From assembly GCF_001905655.1 (NCBI RefSeq), contig NZ_JMHT01000001.1, forward strand, positions 30,224-94,223: a stretch of 64,000 nt of DNA. Direction: 5' to 3'. Of the stretch, positions 57,000 through 64,000 are shown piece after piece. Under the pieces are notes generated by a model that was given only the letters and a program-made list of their open reading frames with translations, did not search any database and was not told the DNA's origin. The position numbers and the translations under genes are program-made. The stretch's first letter is position 1. Each line of letters opens with the position of its first letter. This DNA is from Mycobacterium sp. ST-F2. Lineage in GTDB: Bacteria; Actinomycetota; Actinomycetes; Mycobacteriales; Mycobacteriaceae.

Positions 57000-58301
57000 C
57001 TAGACGATCCGGTCGAGCACCAACGGCCTCGAGGATGGCTGGTCGTCGCTGACGGACCAGCCACCCTCGAGTTCCGCCAGAGCTGACGGCAGCCGCTCGG
57101 GGGTCTCGGTGTAGAGCGTGAACAGCGTCTCCCCCGCGGCGACGGGCTCGCCGCTGCGGCGGTGCAGGTACAGCCCCGCGCCGGCCTGCACCGGATCGCC
57201 CGGCTGGGCCCGCCCCGCGCCGAGGCGCCACACCGCCATCGCGACCGCCATGGCGTCGATGTCGCCCATGACCCCGCCACGCGTCGCGACGACGGTCTCG
57301 GTGTGGGCTCCCAGCGGCAGCGGCGCCTCTGGGTCACCGCCCTGCGCGGCGATCAACTCCCGGAAGCGGTCCATCGCGGTGCCGTCGGTCAGGGTCTGGG
57401 CCGGGTCGACGCCGTCGATGCCGGCCACGTCGAGCATCTCGCGAGCCAACGCGATGGTCAGCGCGACCACGTCCTCCGGGCCACCGCCGGCCAGCACGTC
57501 CAGTGACTCGGCGACCTCGACCGCGTTGCCGACGGCGCGGCCCAGCGGCCGGTCCATGTCCGTCAGCAGTGCCCGGGTCGGGACGCCGTAGGCAGTGCCG
57601 AGGTCCACCATGGTGCGCGCCAGCTCCCGTGACTCCGCCTCGGTCTTGAGAAACGCGCCGCGACCGACCTTGACGTCCAGCACCAGTGAGCGGGCGCCCT
57701 CGGCCAGTTTCTTGCTCATGATCGAGCTGGCGATGAGGGGCAGGGATTCCGTCGTACCCGTGACGTCGCGCAGGGCGTAGATCTTGCGGTCGGCGGGCGC
57801 CAGGTCCCCGGCCGCGAAGATGGCAGCACCCACGTCGCAAAGTTGTTGGCGGATACTGTCTTTGGACAGCTCGGCGGTGAAGCCGGGGATTGCCTCCAGC
57901 TTGTCCAGAGTGCCACCGGTGTGTCCGAGGCCGCGGCCCGCCGCCTGCGGGACGGCGCCACCACAGGCCAGGATCACGGGCACCAGCGGGATGGTGAGTT
58001 TGTCGCCGACACCGCCGGTCGAGTGTTTGTCCACCAGGGCGAGGGGGCGCCCGTCGCGCCGCAGGTCGGTGAAGTCGAAGCGCTCCCCCGAGTCGACCAT
58101 GGCCGCGGTCCAGCGGGCGATCTCGGCCGGTGTCATGCCGCGCAGGAAGATGGCCATCAGGAGGGCCGACATCTGCGCGTCGGCGACCCGGCCGTGCGTG
58201 TAGCCGTCGATCACCCAGTCGATCGCGGCGTCGGACAACACGCCGCCGTCGCGTTTGGTCCGGATGACGGTCGGGGCATCGAGGTGCGACACACCCCGCA
58301 T
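57000..58301 (-). CDS. deoA: Thymidine phosphorylase
   Basis: 433 residues from ATG 58301 (MRGVSHLDAPTVI). Signatures: DKHSTGGVGDKLT, GRGLGHTGGTLDKLE and SSIMSKKLAEG, with a C-terminal GDPVQAGAGLYLH domain. It splits thymidine or deoxyuridine with phosphate. It lies 48 bases after cdd on the same strand. Its stop codon directly abuts that of the PGRS-like gene. Confidence 0.95.
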   Translation of the reverse strand: MRGVSHLDAPTVIRTKRDGGVLSDAAIDWVIDGYTHGRVADAQMSALLMAIFLRGMTPAEIARWTAAMVDSGERFDFTDLRRDGRPLALVDKHSTGGVGDKLTIPLVPVILACGGAVPQAAGRGLGHTGGTLDKLEAIPGFTAELSKDSIRQQLCDVGAAIFAAGDLAPADRKIYALRDVTGTTESLPLIASSIMSKKLAEGARSLVLDVKVGRGAFLKTEAESRELARTMVDLGTAYGVPTRALLTDMDRPLGRAVGNAVEVAESLDVLAGGGPEDVVALTIALAREMLDVAGIDGVDPAQTLTDGTAMDRFRELIAAQGGDPEAPLPLGAHTETVVATRGGVMGDIDAMAVAMAVWRLGAGRAQPGDPVQAGAGLYLHRRSGEPVAAGETLFTLYTETPERLPSALAELEGGWSVSDDQPSSRPLVLDRIV

Positions 58302-58349
58302 GCTAACCAAGTTACTCGTCGGTAACCAGAAGTGTTGGCCCGCTTGGCG

Positions 58350-58745
58350 TTACCGGCGGTTCAGGTCATCCGGCCCGAAGGCGTCGGGCAGCAGTTCGGC
58401 AAGCGGCCGCGGACCCGACGCATGGTCGATCAACATGGTCGGCCCACCGTGCTCGAGGAGCACTTGCCGGCACCGTCCACATGGCATCAGCACCGCGCCG
58501 GAACCGTCCACACACGCCAGCGCGAGCAGCCGCCCGCCACCACTGGAATGTAGGGCGCAGACCACAGCGCACTCGGCACAGAGGCCAAGCCCATATGAGA
58601 CATTCTCCACATTGCAGCCCACCACGATTCGGCCGTCGTCAACCAGCGCCGCCGCCCCGACCGGGAACTTCGAATAGGGTGCATAGGCACCCCGGGAAAC
58701 ACCTGCTGCCTTGTCCCGCAACAGGTTCCAGTCAATTTCCGGCAT
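58350..58745 (-). CDS. cdd: Cytidine deaminase
   Basis: 131 residues from ATG 58745 (MPEIDWNLLRDKA). Zinc and catalytic residues: GCNVENVSYGLGLCAECAV (Cys and Glu) and MPCGRCRQ. It deaminates cytidine and deoxycytidine. It heads the cdd-deoA pair, divergent from sdhCDAB. Confidence 0.95.
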   Translation of the reverse strand: MPEIDWNLLRDKAAGVSRGAYAPYSKFPVGAAALVDDGRIVVGCNVENVSYGLGLCAECAVVCALHSSGGGRLLALACVDGSGAVLMPCGRCRQVLLEHGGPTMLIDHASGPRPLAELLPDAFGPDDLNRR

Positions 58746-58808
58746 CGTCGACACCCCGCTCCCAGCGCCCCGACACCGCCCCGAGGCTCGACTCGACCAC
58801 TCAGTAAG

Positions 58809-58827
58809 TAAATGTAGGCAAACCTAA
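58809..58827. promoter_or_regulatory. Possible IdeR box between cdd and sdhC
   Basis: TAAATGTAGGCAAACCTAA matches the IdeR consensus at 14 of 19 positions, with a complete right half (AGGCAAACCTAA). It lies 64 bases before the cdd start and about 145 bases before sdhC. SDH contains three iron-sulfur clusters and haem, so iron control of sdhC would make sense, but the site is weaker than that at 315. Confidence 0.4.
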
Positions 58828-58970
58828 TTTCCGACGCGGGTTCACCATTCCCCCCACACGGTAGTTCTGACTGTGCGCAAATTGGGATTAGAGTCGCCCC
58901 GAGGTTTGGGCTCGGCACGCGAAAAAGTTGCTGCCGAGTCATGCGTCCACCGACGGCGTTGGAGGTCGAA

Positions 58971-59405
58971 ATGAGTACAGCGGCAGCCGCGGATTCCGCC
59001 ATACCCGCGCCGCGTTCATCCCAGAAGCGACGGAGCCTGTATCGCGGAGACCCGGGCATGTGGTCCTGGGTGCTACACCGCATCACCGGTGCCACCATCT
59101 TCTTCTTCTTGCTGGTCCATGTTCTGGACACGGCACTGGTCCGGGTCAGCCCCGAGGCCTACAACGAGGTGATCAACACCTACAAGACGCCGATCATCGG
59201 GTTCATGGAGATGGGCCTGGTCGCGGCGGTGCTGTACCACGCCCTCAACGGCGTGCGAGTCATTCTGATCGACTTCTGGCAGCAGGGGCCCAAGTACCAG
59301 CGGGTCATGCTGTGGACCATCCTGGCCATCTGGATCGCGGTCGTCATCGCCGCAGTTGGGGTAGAGGGCATGCACATGGTTGAGCACTACGGGTGGCTCA
59401 AGTGA
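58971..59405 (+). CDS. sdhC: Succinate dehydrogenase cytochrome b subunit
   Basis: 144 residues from ATG 58971 with GGAGG upstream. SdhC signatures: GMWSWVLHRITGA, three membrane spans ([52 protein letters not shown]) and the haem-facing histidine in YHALNGVR. It anchors the complex with SdhD and forms part of the quinone site. First gene of sdhCDAB (Rv3316-3319 type). Confidence 0.93.
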   Translation: MSTAAAADSAIPAPRSSQKRRSLYRGDPGMWSWVLHRITGATIFFFLLVHVLDTALVRVSPEAYNEVINTYKTPIIGFMEMGLVAAVLYHALNGVRVILIDFWQQGPKYQRVMLWTILAIWIAVVIAAVGVEGMHMVEHYGWLK

Positions 59406-59884
59406 CCACTCATACCGATTCCGGCGCCGCTGAGGCGCGCCGCGGGGGCCGTCCGGCCCCGGTCATGGAGCGCGAGCACGACCGCCCCGCCGCCCTCGAT
59501 CACCCGCGCGCGCCCCGGCGCGCCCGTGGCATCCCTTACTTCGAGAAGTACGCCTGGTTGTTCATGCGCTTCTCCGGCGCGGCGCTGGTGCTGCTCGCCC
59601 TCGGTCACCTGTTCATCGGGCTGATCTGGCAGAACGGCGTCTACCGCATCGACTTCAACTACGTCGCACAGCGCTGGGCCTCCCCGTTCTGGCAGATCTG
59701 GGACATGGCGCTGCTGTGGCTGGCGCTGGTGCACGGCGCCAACGGCATGCGCACCATCATCGGTGACTACGCCCGCAAGAACACCACCAAGTTCTGGCTG
59801 AACTCGATTCTGCTGCTGGCCACCGGATTCACCCTGGTGCTGGGCAGCTACGTGCTCGTCACCTTCGACGCGAACATCAAATAG
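59402..59884 (+). CDS. sdhD: Succinate dehydrogenase membrane anchor subunit
   Basis: 160 residues from GTG 59402 in GTGA overlap with sdhC. A 45-residue hydrophilic N-terminus is followed by three spans (FSGAALVLLALGHLFIGLIW, IWDMALLWLALVHGANGMR, ILLLATGFTLVLGSYVLV). HxxN of LVHGANG matches the SdhD haem/quinone region. Confidence 0.93.
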   Translation: MTTHTDSGAAEARRGGRPAPVMEREHDRPAALDHPRAPRRARGIPYFEKYAWLFMRFSGAALVLLALGHLFIGLIWQNGVYRIDFNYVAQRWASPFWQIWDMALLWLALVHGANGMRTIIGDYARKNTTKFWLNSILLLATGFTLVLGSYVLVTFDANIK

Positions 59885-59895
59885 GGGCTCGCAGG

Positions 59896-61650
59896 ATGAT
59901 TCAGGAACATCGCTACGACGTCGTCATCGTCGGTGCCGGTGGCGCAGGCATGCGCGCGGCAGTGGAAGCCGGCCCGCGCGTGCGCACCGCCGTGCTGACC
60001 AAGCTGTACCCGACGCGTTCACACACCGGCGCCGCGCAGGGTGGCATGTGTGCTGCGCTCGCCAACGTCGAGGACGACAACTGGGAGTGGCACACCTTCG
60101 ACACCGTCAAGGGTGGCGACTACCTCGCTGACCAGGACGCCGTCGAGGTCATGTGCAAGGAAGCCATCGACGCCGTGCTGGACCTCGAGAAGATGGGCAT
60201 GCCGTTCAACCGGACGCCCGAGGGCCGCATCGACCAGCGTCGCTTCGGCGGTCACACCCGTGACCACGGCAAGGCCCCGGTCCGCCGCGCCTGCTACGCC
60301 GCCGACCGCACCGGCCACATGATCCTGCAGACGCTGTACCAAAACTGCGTCAAGCACGACGTCCAGTTCTTCAACGAGTTCTACGCGCTCGACGTGGTCC
60401 TCACCGAGACCGCCGGCGGCCCCGTCGCCACCGGCATCATCGCCTACGAGCTGGCCACCGGCGACATCCACATCTTCCACGCCAAGGCGATCGTCTTCGC
60501 CACGGGCGGCTCGGGCCGGATGTACAAGACCACCTCCAACGCCCACACCCTCACCGGTGACGGCCTGGGCATCATCTTCCGCAAGGGACTTCCCTTGGAG
60601 GACATGGAGTTCCACCAGTTCCACCCGACAGGTCTGGCCGGCCTGGGCATCCTGATCTCGGAAGCCGTGCGTGGTGAAGGTGGGCGACTGCTCAACGCCG
60701 AAGGCGAACGCTTCATGGAGCGCTACGCCCCCACCATCGTCGACCTGGCGCCGCGTGACATCGTGGCCCGCTCGATGGTGCTCGAGGTCCTCGAGGGCCG
60801 CGGCGCCGGACCCAACAAGGACTACGTCTACATCGACGTGCGCCACCTCGGCGAAGAGGTGCTGGAGGCCAAGCTTCCGGACATCACCGAATTCGCCCGC
60901 ACCTATCTGGGCGTCGACCCCGTCACCGAACTGGTGCCGGTGTACCCGACGTGCCACTACGTCATGGGCGGTATCCCGACCACCATCAACGGCCAGGTGC
61001 TGCGCGACAACGTCAACATCGTGCCGGGCCTGTACGCCGCCGGCGAGTGCGCCTGCGTCTCGGTGCACGGCGCCAACCGCCTGGGCACCAACTCGCTGCT
61101 CGACATCAACGTGTTCGGCCGTCGCGCCGGCATCGCGGCCGCCGAGTACGCGCAGAACCACAACTACGTCGACCTGCCGGACAACCCGGCCGACATGGTC
61201 GTGGGCTGGGTCGGCGACATCCTGTCCGACCACGGCAACGAGCGCGTCGCCGACATCCGCACGGCGCTGCAGCAGTCGATGGACAACAACGCCGCCGTGT
61301 TCCGCACCGAGGAGACCCTCAAGCAGGCGCTGACGGACATCCACGCACTGAAGGAGCGGTACAGCCGAATCACGGTGCACGACAAGGGCAAGCGCTACAA
61401 CAGCGACCTGCTCGAGGCCATCGAACTGGGCTTCCTGCTCGAGCTGGCCGAGGTCACCGTCGTCGGTGCGCTCAACCGCAAGGAATCACGTGGCGGCCAC
61501 GCCCGCGAGGACTACCCGGACCGCGACGACACCAATTACATGCGCCACACCATGGCCTACAAGCAGGGCGCCGACCTGTTGTCCGATATCCGGTTGGACT
61601 ACAAGCCCGTCGTCCAGACCCGGTACCAGCCGATGGAACGGAAGTACTGA
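59896..61650 (+). CDS. sdhA: Succinate dehydrogenase flavoprotein subunit
   Basis: 584 residues. Dinucleotide-binding VIVGAGGAGMRAAVEAG, FAD-attaching histidine in TRSHTGAAQGG, substrate residues HTRDHGKAPVRR and EFHQFHPTGL, and the capping HYVMGGIPTT all match SdhA. It oxidises succinate to fumarate and passes electrons via SdhB. It starts 11 bases after sdhD. Confidence 0.96.
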   Translation: MIQEHRYDVVIVGAGGAGMRAAVEAGPRVRTAVLTKLYPTRSHTGAAQGGMCAALANVEDDNWEWHTFDTVKGGDYLADQDAVEVMCKEAIDAVLDLEKMGMPFNRTPEGRIDQRRFGGHTRDHGKAPVRRACYAADRTGHMILQTLYQNCVKHDVQFFNEFYALDVVLTETAGGPVATGIIAYELATGDIHIFHAKAIVFATGGSGRMYKTTSNAHTLTGDGLGIIFRKGLPLEDMEFHQFHPTGLAGLGILISEAVRGEGGRLLNAEGERFMERYAPTIVDLAPRDIVARSMVLEVLEGRGAGPNKDYVYIDVRHLGEEVLEAKLPDITEFARTYLGVDPVTELVPVYPTCHYVMGGIPTTINGQVLRDNVNIVPGLYAAGECACVSVHGANRLGTNSLLDINVFGRRAGIAAAEYAQNHNYVDLPDNPADMVVGWVGDILSDHGNERVADIRTALQQSMDNNAAVFRTEETLKQALTDIHALKERYSRITVHDKGKRYNSDLLEAIELGFLLELAEVTVVGALNRKESRGGHAREDYPDRDDTNYMRHTMAYKQGADLLSDIRLDYKPVVQTRYQPMERKY

Positions 61651-61651
61651 C

Positions 61652-62434
61652 ATGACTGCTGTTCTCGACAAGCCCGAAGCCGGCGATCCGCCGCTGCCCC
61701 CGGTGCCCGATGGCGCCGTCATGGTCACGCTCAAGATCGCCCGGTTCAACCCGGAGAACCCGGACGCCGCCGGCTTCCAGAGCTTCCGCGTCCCCTGCCT
61801 GCCCAGCGACCGGCTGCTCAACCTGCTGCTGTACGTGAAGGGCTACCTGGACGGCACGCTGACGTTCCGCCGGTCCTGCGCGCACGGTGTGTGCGGTTCG
61901 GACGCCATGCGGATCAACGGTGTGAACCGGCTGGCCTGCAAGGTCCTCATGCGCGACCTGCTGCCGAAGAAGCCCGGCAAGGACCTGACCATCACCATCG
62001 AACCCATCCGCGGCCTGCCCGTGGAGAAGGACCTCGTGGTGGACATGGAGCCGTTCTTCGACGCGTACCGCGCCGTCAAGCCGTTCCTCATCACGTCGGG
62101 CAACCCCCCGACCCGTGAGCGCATCCAGTCGCAGACCGACCGCGCCCGCTTCGACGACACCACCAAGTGCATCCTGTGCGCCTGCTGCACCACCTCGTGC
62201 CCGGTGTACTGGAGCGAGGGCTCGTACTTCGGCCCCGCCGCCATCGTCAACGCGCACCGGTTCATCTTCGACTCGCGTGACGAGGCCGCCGCCGAGCGGC
62301 TCGACATCCTCAACGAGGTCGACGGGGTGTGGCGCTGCCGCACCACCTTCAACTGCACCGAGGCCTGCCCCCGCGGCATCCAGGTGACCAAGGCGATCCA
62401 GGAAGTCAAGCGCGCCTTGATGTTTGCCCGCTAG
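61652..62434 (+). CDS. sdhB: Succinate dehydrogenase iron-sulfur subunit
   Basis: 260 residues from ATG 61652; a longer frame overlaps sdhA and is rejected. Three clusters are marked by CAHGVCGSDAM plus CKVL (2Fe-2S), CILCACCTTSCPVY (4Fe-4S) and CRTTFNCTEACPRGI (3Fe-4S, sharing ligands). It carries electrons from FAD to quinone. It ends the sdh operon; a hairpin follows at 62453. Confidence 0.96.
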   Translation: MTAVLDKPEAGDPPLPPVPDGAVMVTLKIARFNPENPDAAGFQSFRVPCLPSDRLLNLLLYVKGYLDGTLTFRRSCAHGVCGSDAMRINGVNRLACKVLMRDLLPKKPGKDLTITIEPIRGLPVEKDLVVDMEPFFDAYRAVKPFLITSGNPPTRERIQSQTDRARFDDTTKCILCACCTTSCPVYWSEGSYFGPAAIVNAHRFIFDSRDEAAAERLDILNEVDGVWRCRTTFNCTEACPRGIQVTKAIQEVKRALMFAR

Positions 62435-62452
62435 GGCGTTTTGCGTCGAGCG

Positions 62453-62497
62453 TTGGCTTGTGTTCGAGATTCATCGAAATTCTCGAACACAAGCCAA
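62453..62497. repeat. Left palindrome of the second DUF559 unit / possible sdh terminator
   Basis: TTGGCTTGTGTTCGAGA (62453-62469) pairs exactly with TCTCGAACACAAGCCAA (62481-62497), a perfect 17-bp stem with an 11-base loop. It lies 18 bases after sdhB and 6 bases beyond the stop of the convergent DUF559 gene. It resembles the palindrome at 63394-63447, so it is probably one end of that unit as well as a plausible shared terminator. Confidence 0.8.
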
Positions 62498-62503
62498 CTT
62501 TCG

Positions 62504-63352
62504 TTAGCGGGGCCAACCCGCCGCGCGTAGCTCAGCCTGGGTCCGGGCAATGATGGTCCCCGGACGGGCACGCAGCAGGTCGGCGCCGACACGAACAATG
62601 CGCCACCCGAGATCCCGGTACTCCACGTCTTGGTCGATATCGCGGGTCCGCCGACGCGGATCTTCCCAGTGCTGAATGCCGTCGTACTGGACGCCGACCT
62701 TCCATTCCGGCCAGCCCATATCGATACGCCCCACCAGGTATCGACCGTCGAACACCTCGATCTGCGTGCGCGTCGGACGCATGCCCTCGGCCGTGAACAA
62801 CAGTCGCAGCCGAGTCTCCTGCGGCGACTCCCCGCCATGGTCGGCAAGGTCAAGCACCTGCTCTAGTTGCCTCAGTCCTCGAACTCCGGGATGGCGACCG
62901 GCGAGTGCTTGCACTTCAGGGATTTTCAACTCGGTGGCCTGGAGCAAGGCGTCTACCCGGATTACGGCGACCGTCTGCCCTTTTCGTCGCCCGAGGTCGA
63001 ATGCCGTCCTTGCCGGCGTCGTGAGGTTGATGCCCCGCACTTGGCATATCTCGTCGTCAGCCAACGTGTCGCTGCGGATGAGAATGCCAGGTGGCCGCGT
63101 TCTGCTCGCCTGGTTGAGCTCTGCGGGATGCCTCGCATCGATCCACAACGAACCGTGCAGGGCGGCGGCCGACAGCCCGACAGCGGTTGCCCTGCGCTCG
63201 GACCACAGCCAGGCCGCGACGGCCTTGTCGACGGGCGTGAGCTTCTGACCACGGGCAACGTAGACGTTGCGGTGCACTGTGTCATATCGGGTCCTGAGCT
63301 GGTATCGATTGACCCTGCCCGCAGCGAGCGCCTCGGTCCCCAGAAAAGGCAT
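62504..63352 (-). CDS. DUF559 (VSR-like nuclease fold) protein, second copy
   Basis: 282 residues from ATG 63352 (MPFLGTEALAAGRVNRYQLR); the longer frame runs into the flanking repeat. The N-terminal part (NRYQLRTRYDTVHRNVYVARG) is an AbiEi-like recognition domain. The C-terminus is DUF559: E179 in SPQETRLR, D211 in GRIDMGWP and Q222 in GVQYDGIQHW, where most relatives have Glu. Hence the metal site may be altered. Like the gene at 38293 it stands alone between palindromic repeats in conserved backbone. Confidence 0.78.
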   Translation of the reverse strand: MPFLGTEALAAGRVNRYQLRTRYDTVHRNVYVARGQKLTPVDKAVAAWLWSERRATAVGLSAAALHGSLWIDARHPAELNQASRTRPPGILIRSDTLADDEICQVRGINLTTPARTAFDLGRRKGQTVAVIRVDALLQATELKIPEVQALAGRHPGVRGLRQLEQVLDLADHGGESPQETRLRLLFTAEGMRPTRTQIEVFDGRYLVGRIDMGWPEWKVGVQYDGIQHWEDPRRRTRDIDQDVEYRDLGWRIVRVGADLLRARPGTIIARTQAELRAAGWPR

Positions 63353-63393
63353 ACCGGATATGACGGCCGCGGGACGCTCCCGGTTCCACCTCG

Positions 63394-63447
63394 GTCGAGT
63401 GTTGGCCTGTGTGCGACAAATGTGCGAAATCTCGAACACAACCCAAC
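63394..63447. repeat. Right palindrome of the second DUF559 unit
   Basis: An imperfect palindrome whose reverse complement begins GTTGGGTTGTGTTCGAGATT, matching the left palindrome's outer end (GTTGGCTTGTGTTCGAGATT, 62452-62471) at 19 of 20 positions. Read directly, it aligns with 62445-62498 over 54 bases at about 76 per cent. It lies 41 bases before the DUF559 start. Confidence 0.75.
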
Positions 63448-63505
63448 ACTCAGCTGACGAAAGTCAGGTATTTACTGGGACCGCTGTTCCCGGTAAATTG
63501 GCGGC

Positions 63506-64000
63506 ATGACTCAGGCAATGGAGCCCGGTTACCAGAACCTCCTCGACGTGTTGTCCGAAGGCTCGGTCCGACGCCGCTTCGACCCCTACCTCGACATCGC
63601 GTGGGATTCGCCCGATATGGCGATCGACCCGCACGATCCGCGGTGGGTGCTGTCCCCCACCATCGACCCGCTGGGTGCCACGGAGTGGTACCAGAGCCAG
63701 CCGCTGGAGCGGCAGATCGAGATCGGCCGCTGGCGCACGCTCAACACCGTCAAGGTGGGCGCGGCGTTCGAGAGCATCCTGATCCGCGGGCTGATGGCCT
63801 TCATCATGAAGCTGCCCAACAACTCCCCCGAGTTCCGGTACGCGCTGCACGAGATGACCGAAGAGTGCAACCACATCCAGATGTTCCAGGAGTTGGTCAA
63901 CCGCTCCGGGACCGATGTACCGGGCATGCGCAAGCTCTTCTTCAAGCTCTCGCGGCTAAGTCCCCTGGGGTGGTGGGAATTCGGGGACGGGGCTGAGGTG
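63506..64000 (+). CDS. AurF-like diiron oxygenase, N-terminal part
   Basis: 165 codons from ATG 63506, then cut by the window end. FESILIRGLMAFIMKLP and ALHEMTEECNHIQMFQEL give the E-x2-H pattern of AurF-type diiron N-oxygenases, which oxidise aryl amines or related groups. Mycobacteria carry such proteins of unknown substrate. A promoter should lie in 63448-63505. Confidence 0.72.
   Translation, partial: MTQAMEPGYQNLLDVLSEGSVRRRFDPYLDIAWDSPDMAIDPHDPRWVLSPTIDPLGATEWYQSQPLERQIEIGRWRTLNTVKVGAAFESILIRGLMAFIMKLPNNSPEFRYALHEMTEECNHIQMFQELVNRSGTDVPGMRKLFFKLSRLSPLGWWEFGDGAEV

Noticed and set aside
60019..61380. 453-codon minus-strand frame opposite sdhA
   Set aside because: Shadow of a certain gene.

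Overview
The window is high-GC actinobacterial DNA, almost certainly from a rapidly growing Mycobacterium (Mycolicibacterium-type). The evidence is two mmpS-mmpL pairs, a glycine-rich PGRS-type protein, a DesA3-type desaturase with its reductase, many GTG starts and four-base ATGA/GTGA gene overlaps. Scattered blocks follow, from memory, the M. tuberculosis order Rv3296 to Rv3319: lhr - nei2 ... pseudouridine synthase - glpD2 - lpdA - Rv3304 - amiA1 - amiB1 - punA - pmmB ... upp ... Rv3311 ... add ... deoA - cdd - sdhCDAB. Accessory blocks sit between these conserved segments.

1-11.5 kb: the lhr tail, then an IdeR-type iron box and a tight three-gene operon. It encodes an oversized glutamate-synthase-like protein, a CysJ-like diflavin reductase and a HemS-like haem protein. 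A thiolase, a nitronate monooxygenase and nei2 follow. 11.4-24.7 kb: lipid and envelope genes (desaturase with reductase and a FabR/DesT-type TetR; enoyl-CoA hydratase; mmpS-mmpL with a small membrane protein and a TetR), a Zur-boxed CobW GTPase beside YceI, and an HD / UBP finger / LysR / cupin / AhpD cluster. 24.7-32.5 kb: a type I restriction-modification operon in which GIY-YIG, unknown and PIN-domain genes lie between hsdS and hsdM.

32.6-49.3 kb: the conserved backbone (SDR, RluA-type synthase, glpD2, lpdA, Rv3304-like, amiA1, amiB1, punA, pmmB, upp, Rv3311-like). It is interrupted by an AbiEi/DUF559 nuclease gene flanked by a 67-bp inverted repeat, and by an ESX-type small protein with an NlpC/P60 hydrolase. 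49.4-64 kb: a second mmpS-mmpL, then nucleoside salvage (add, deoA, cdd) around a PGRS-like secreted protein, then sdhCDAB. A second DUF559 gene framed by palindromic repeats lies between sdhB and the start of an AurF-like diiron gene cut by the window end.

The best candidates for something undescribed are (1) the iron-boxed GltB-like / diflavin reductase / HemS-like operon, (2) the two DUF559 nuclease genes each framed by their own palindromic or inverted repeats, resembling a nuclease-repeat dispersal unit, and (3) the type I RM operon carrying three embedded genes. No tRNA, rRNA, CRISPR array or insertion sequence with a transposase was recognised, and no gene-free stretch exceeds about 300 bases.
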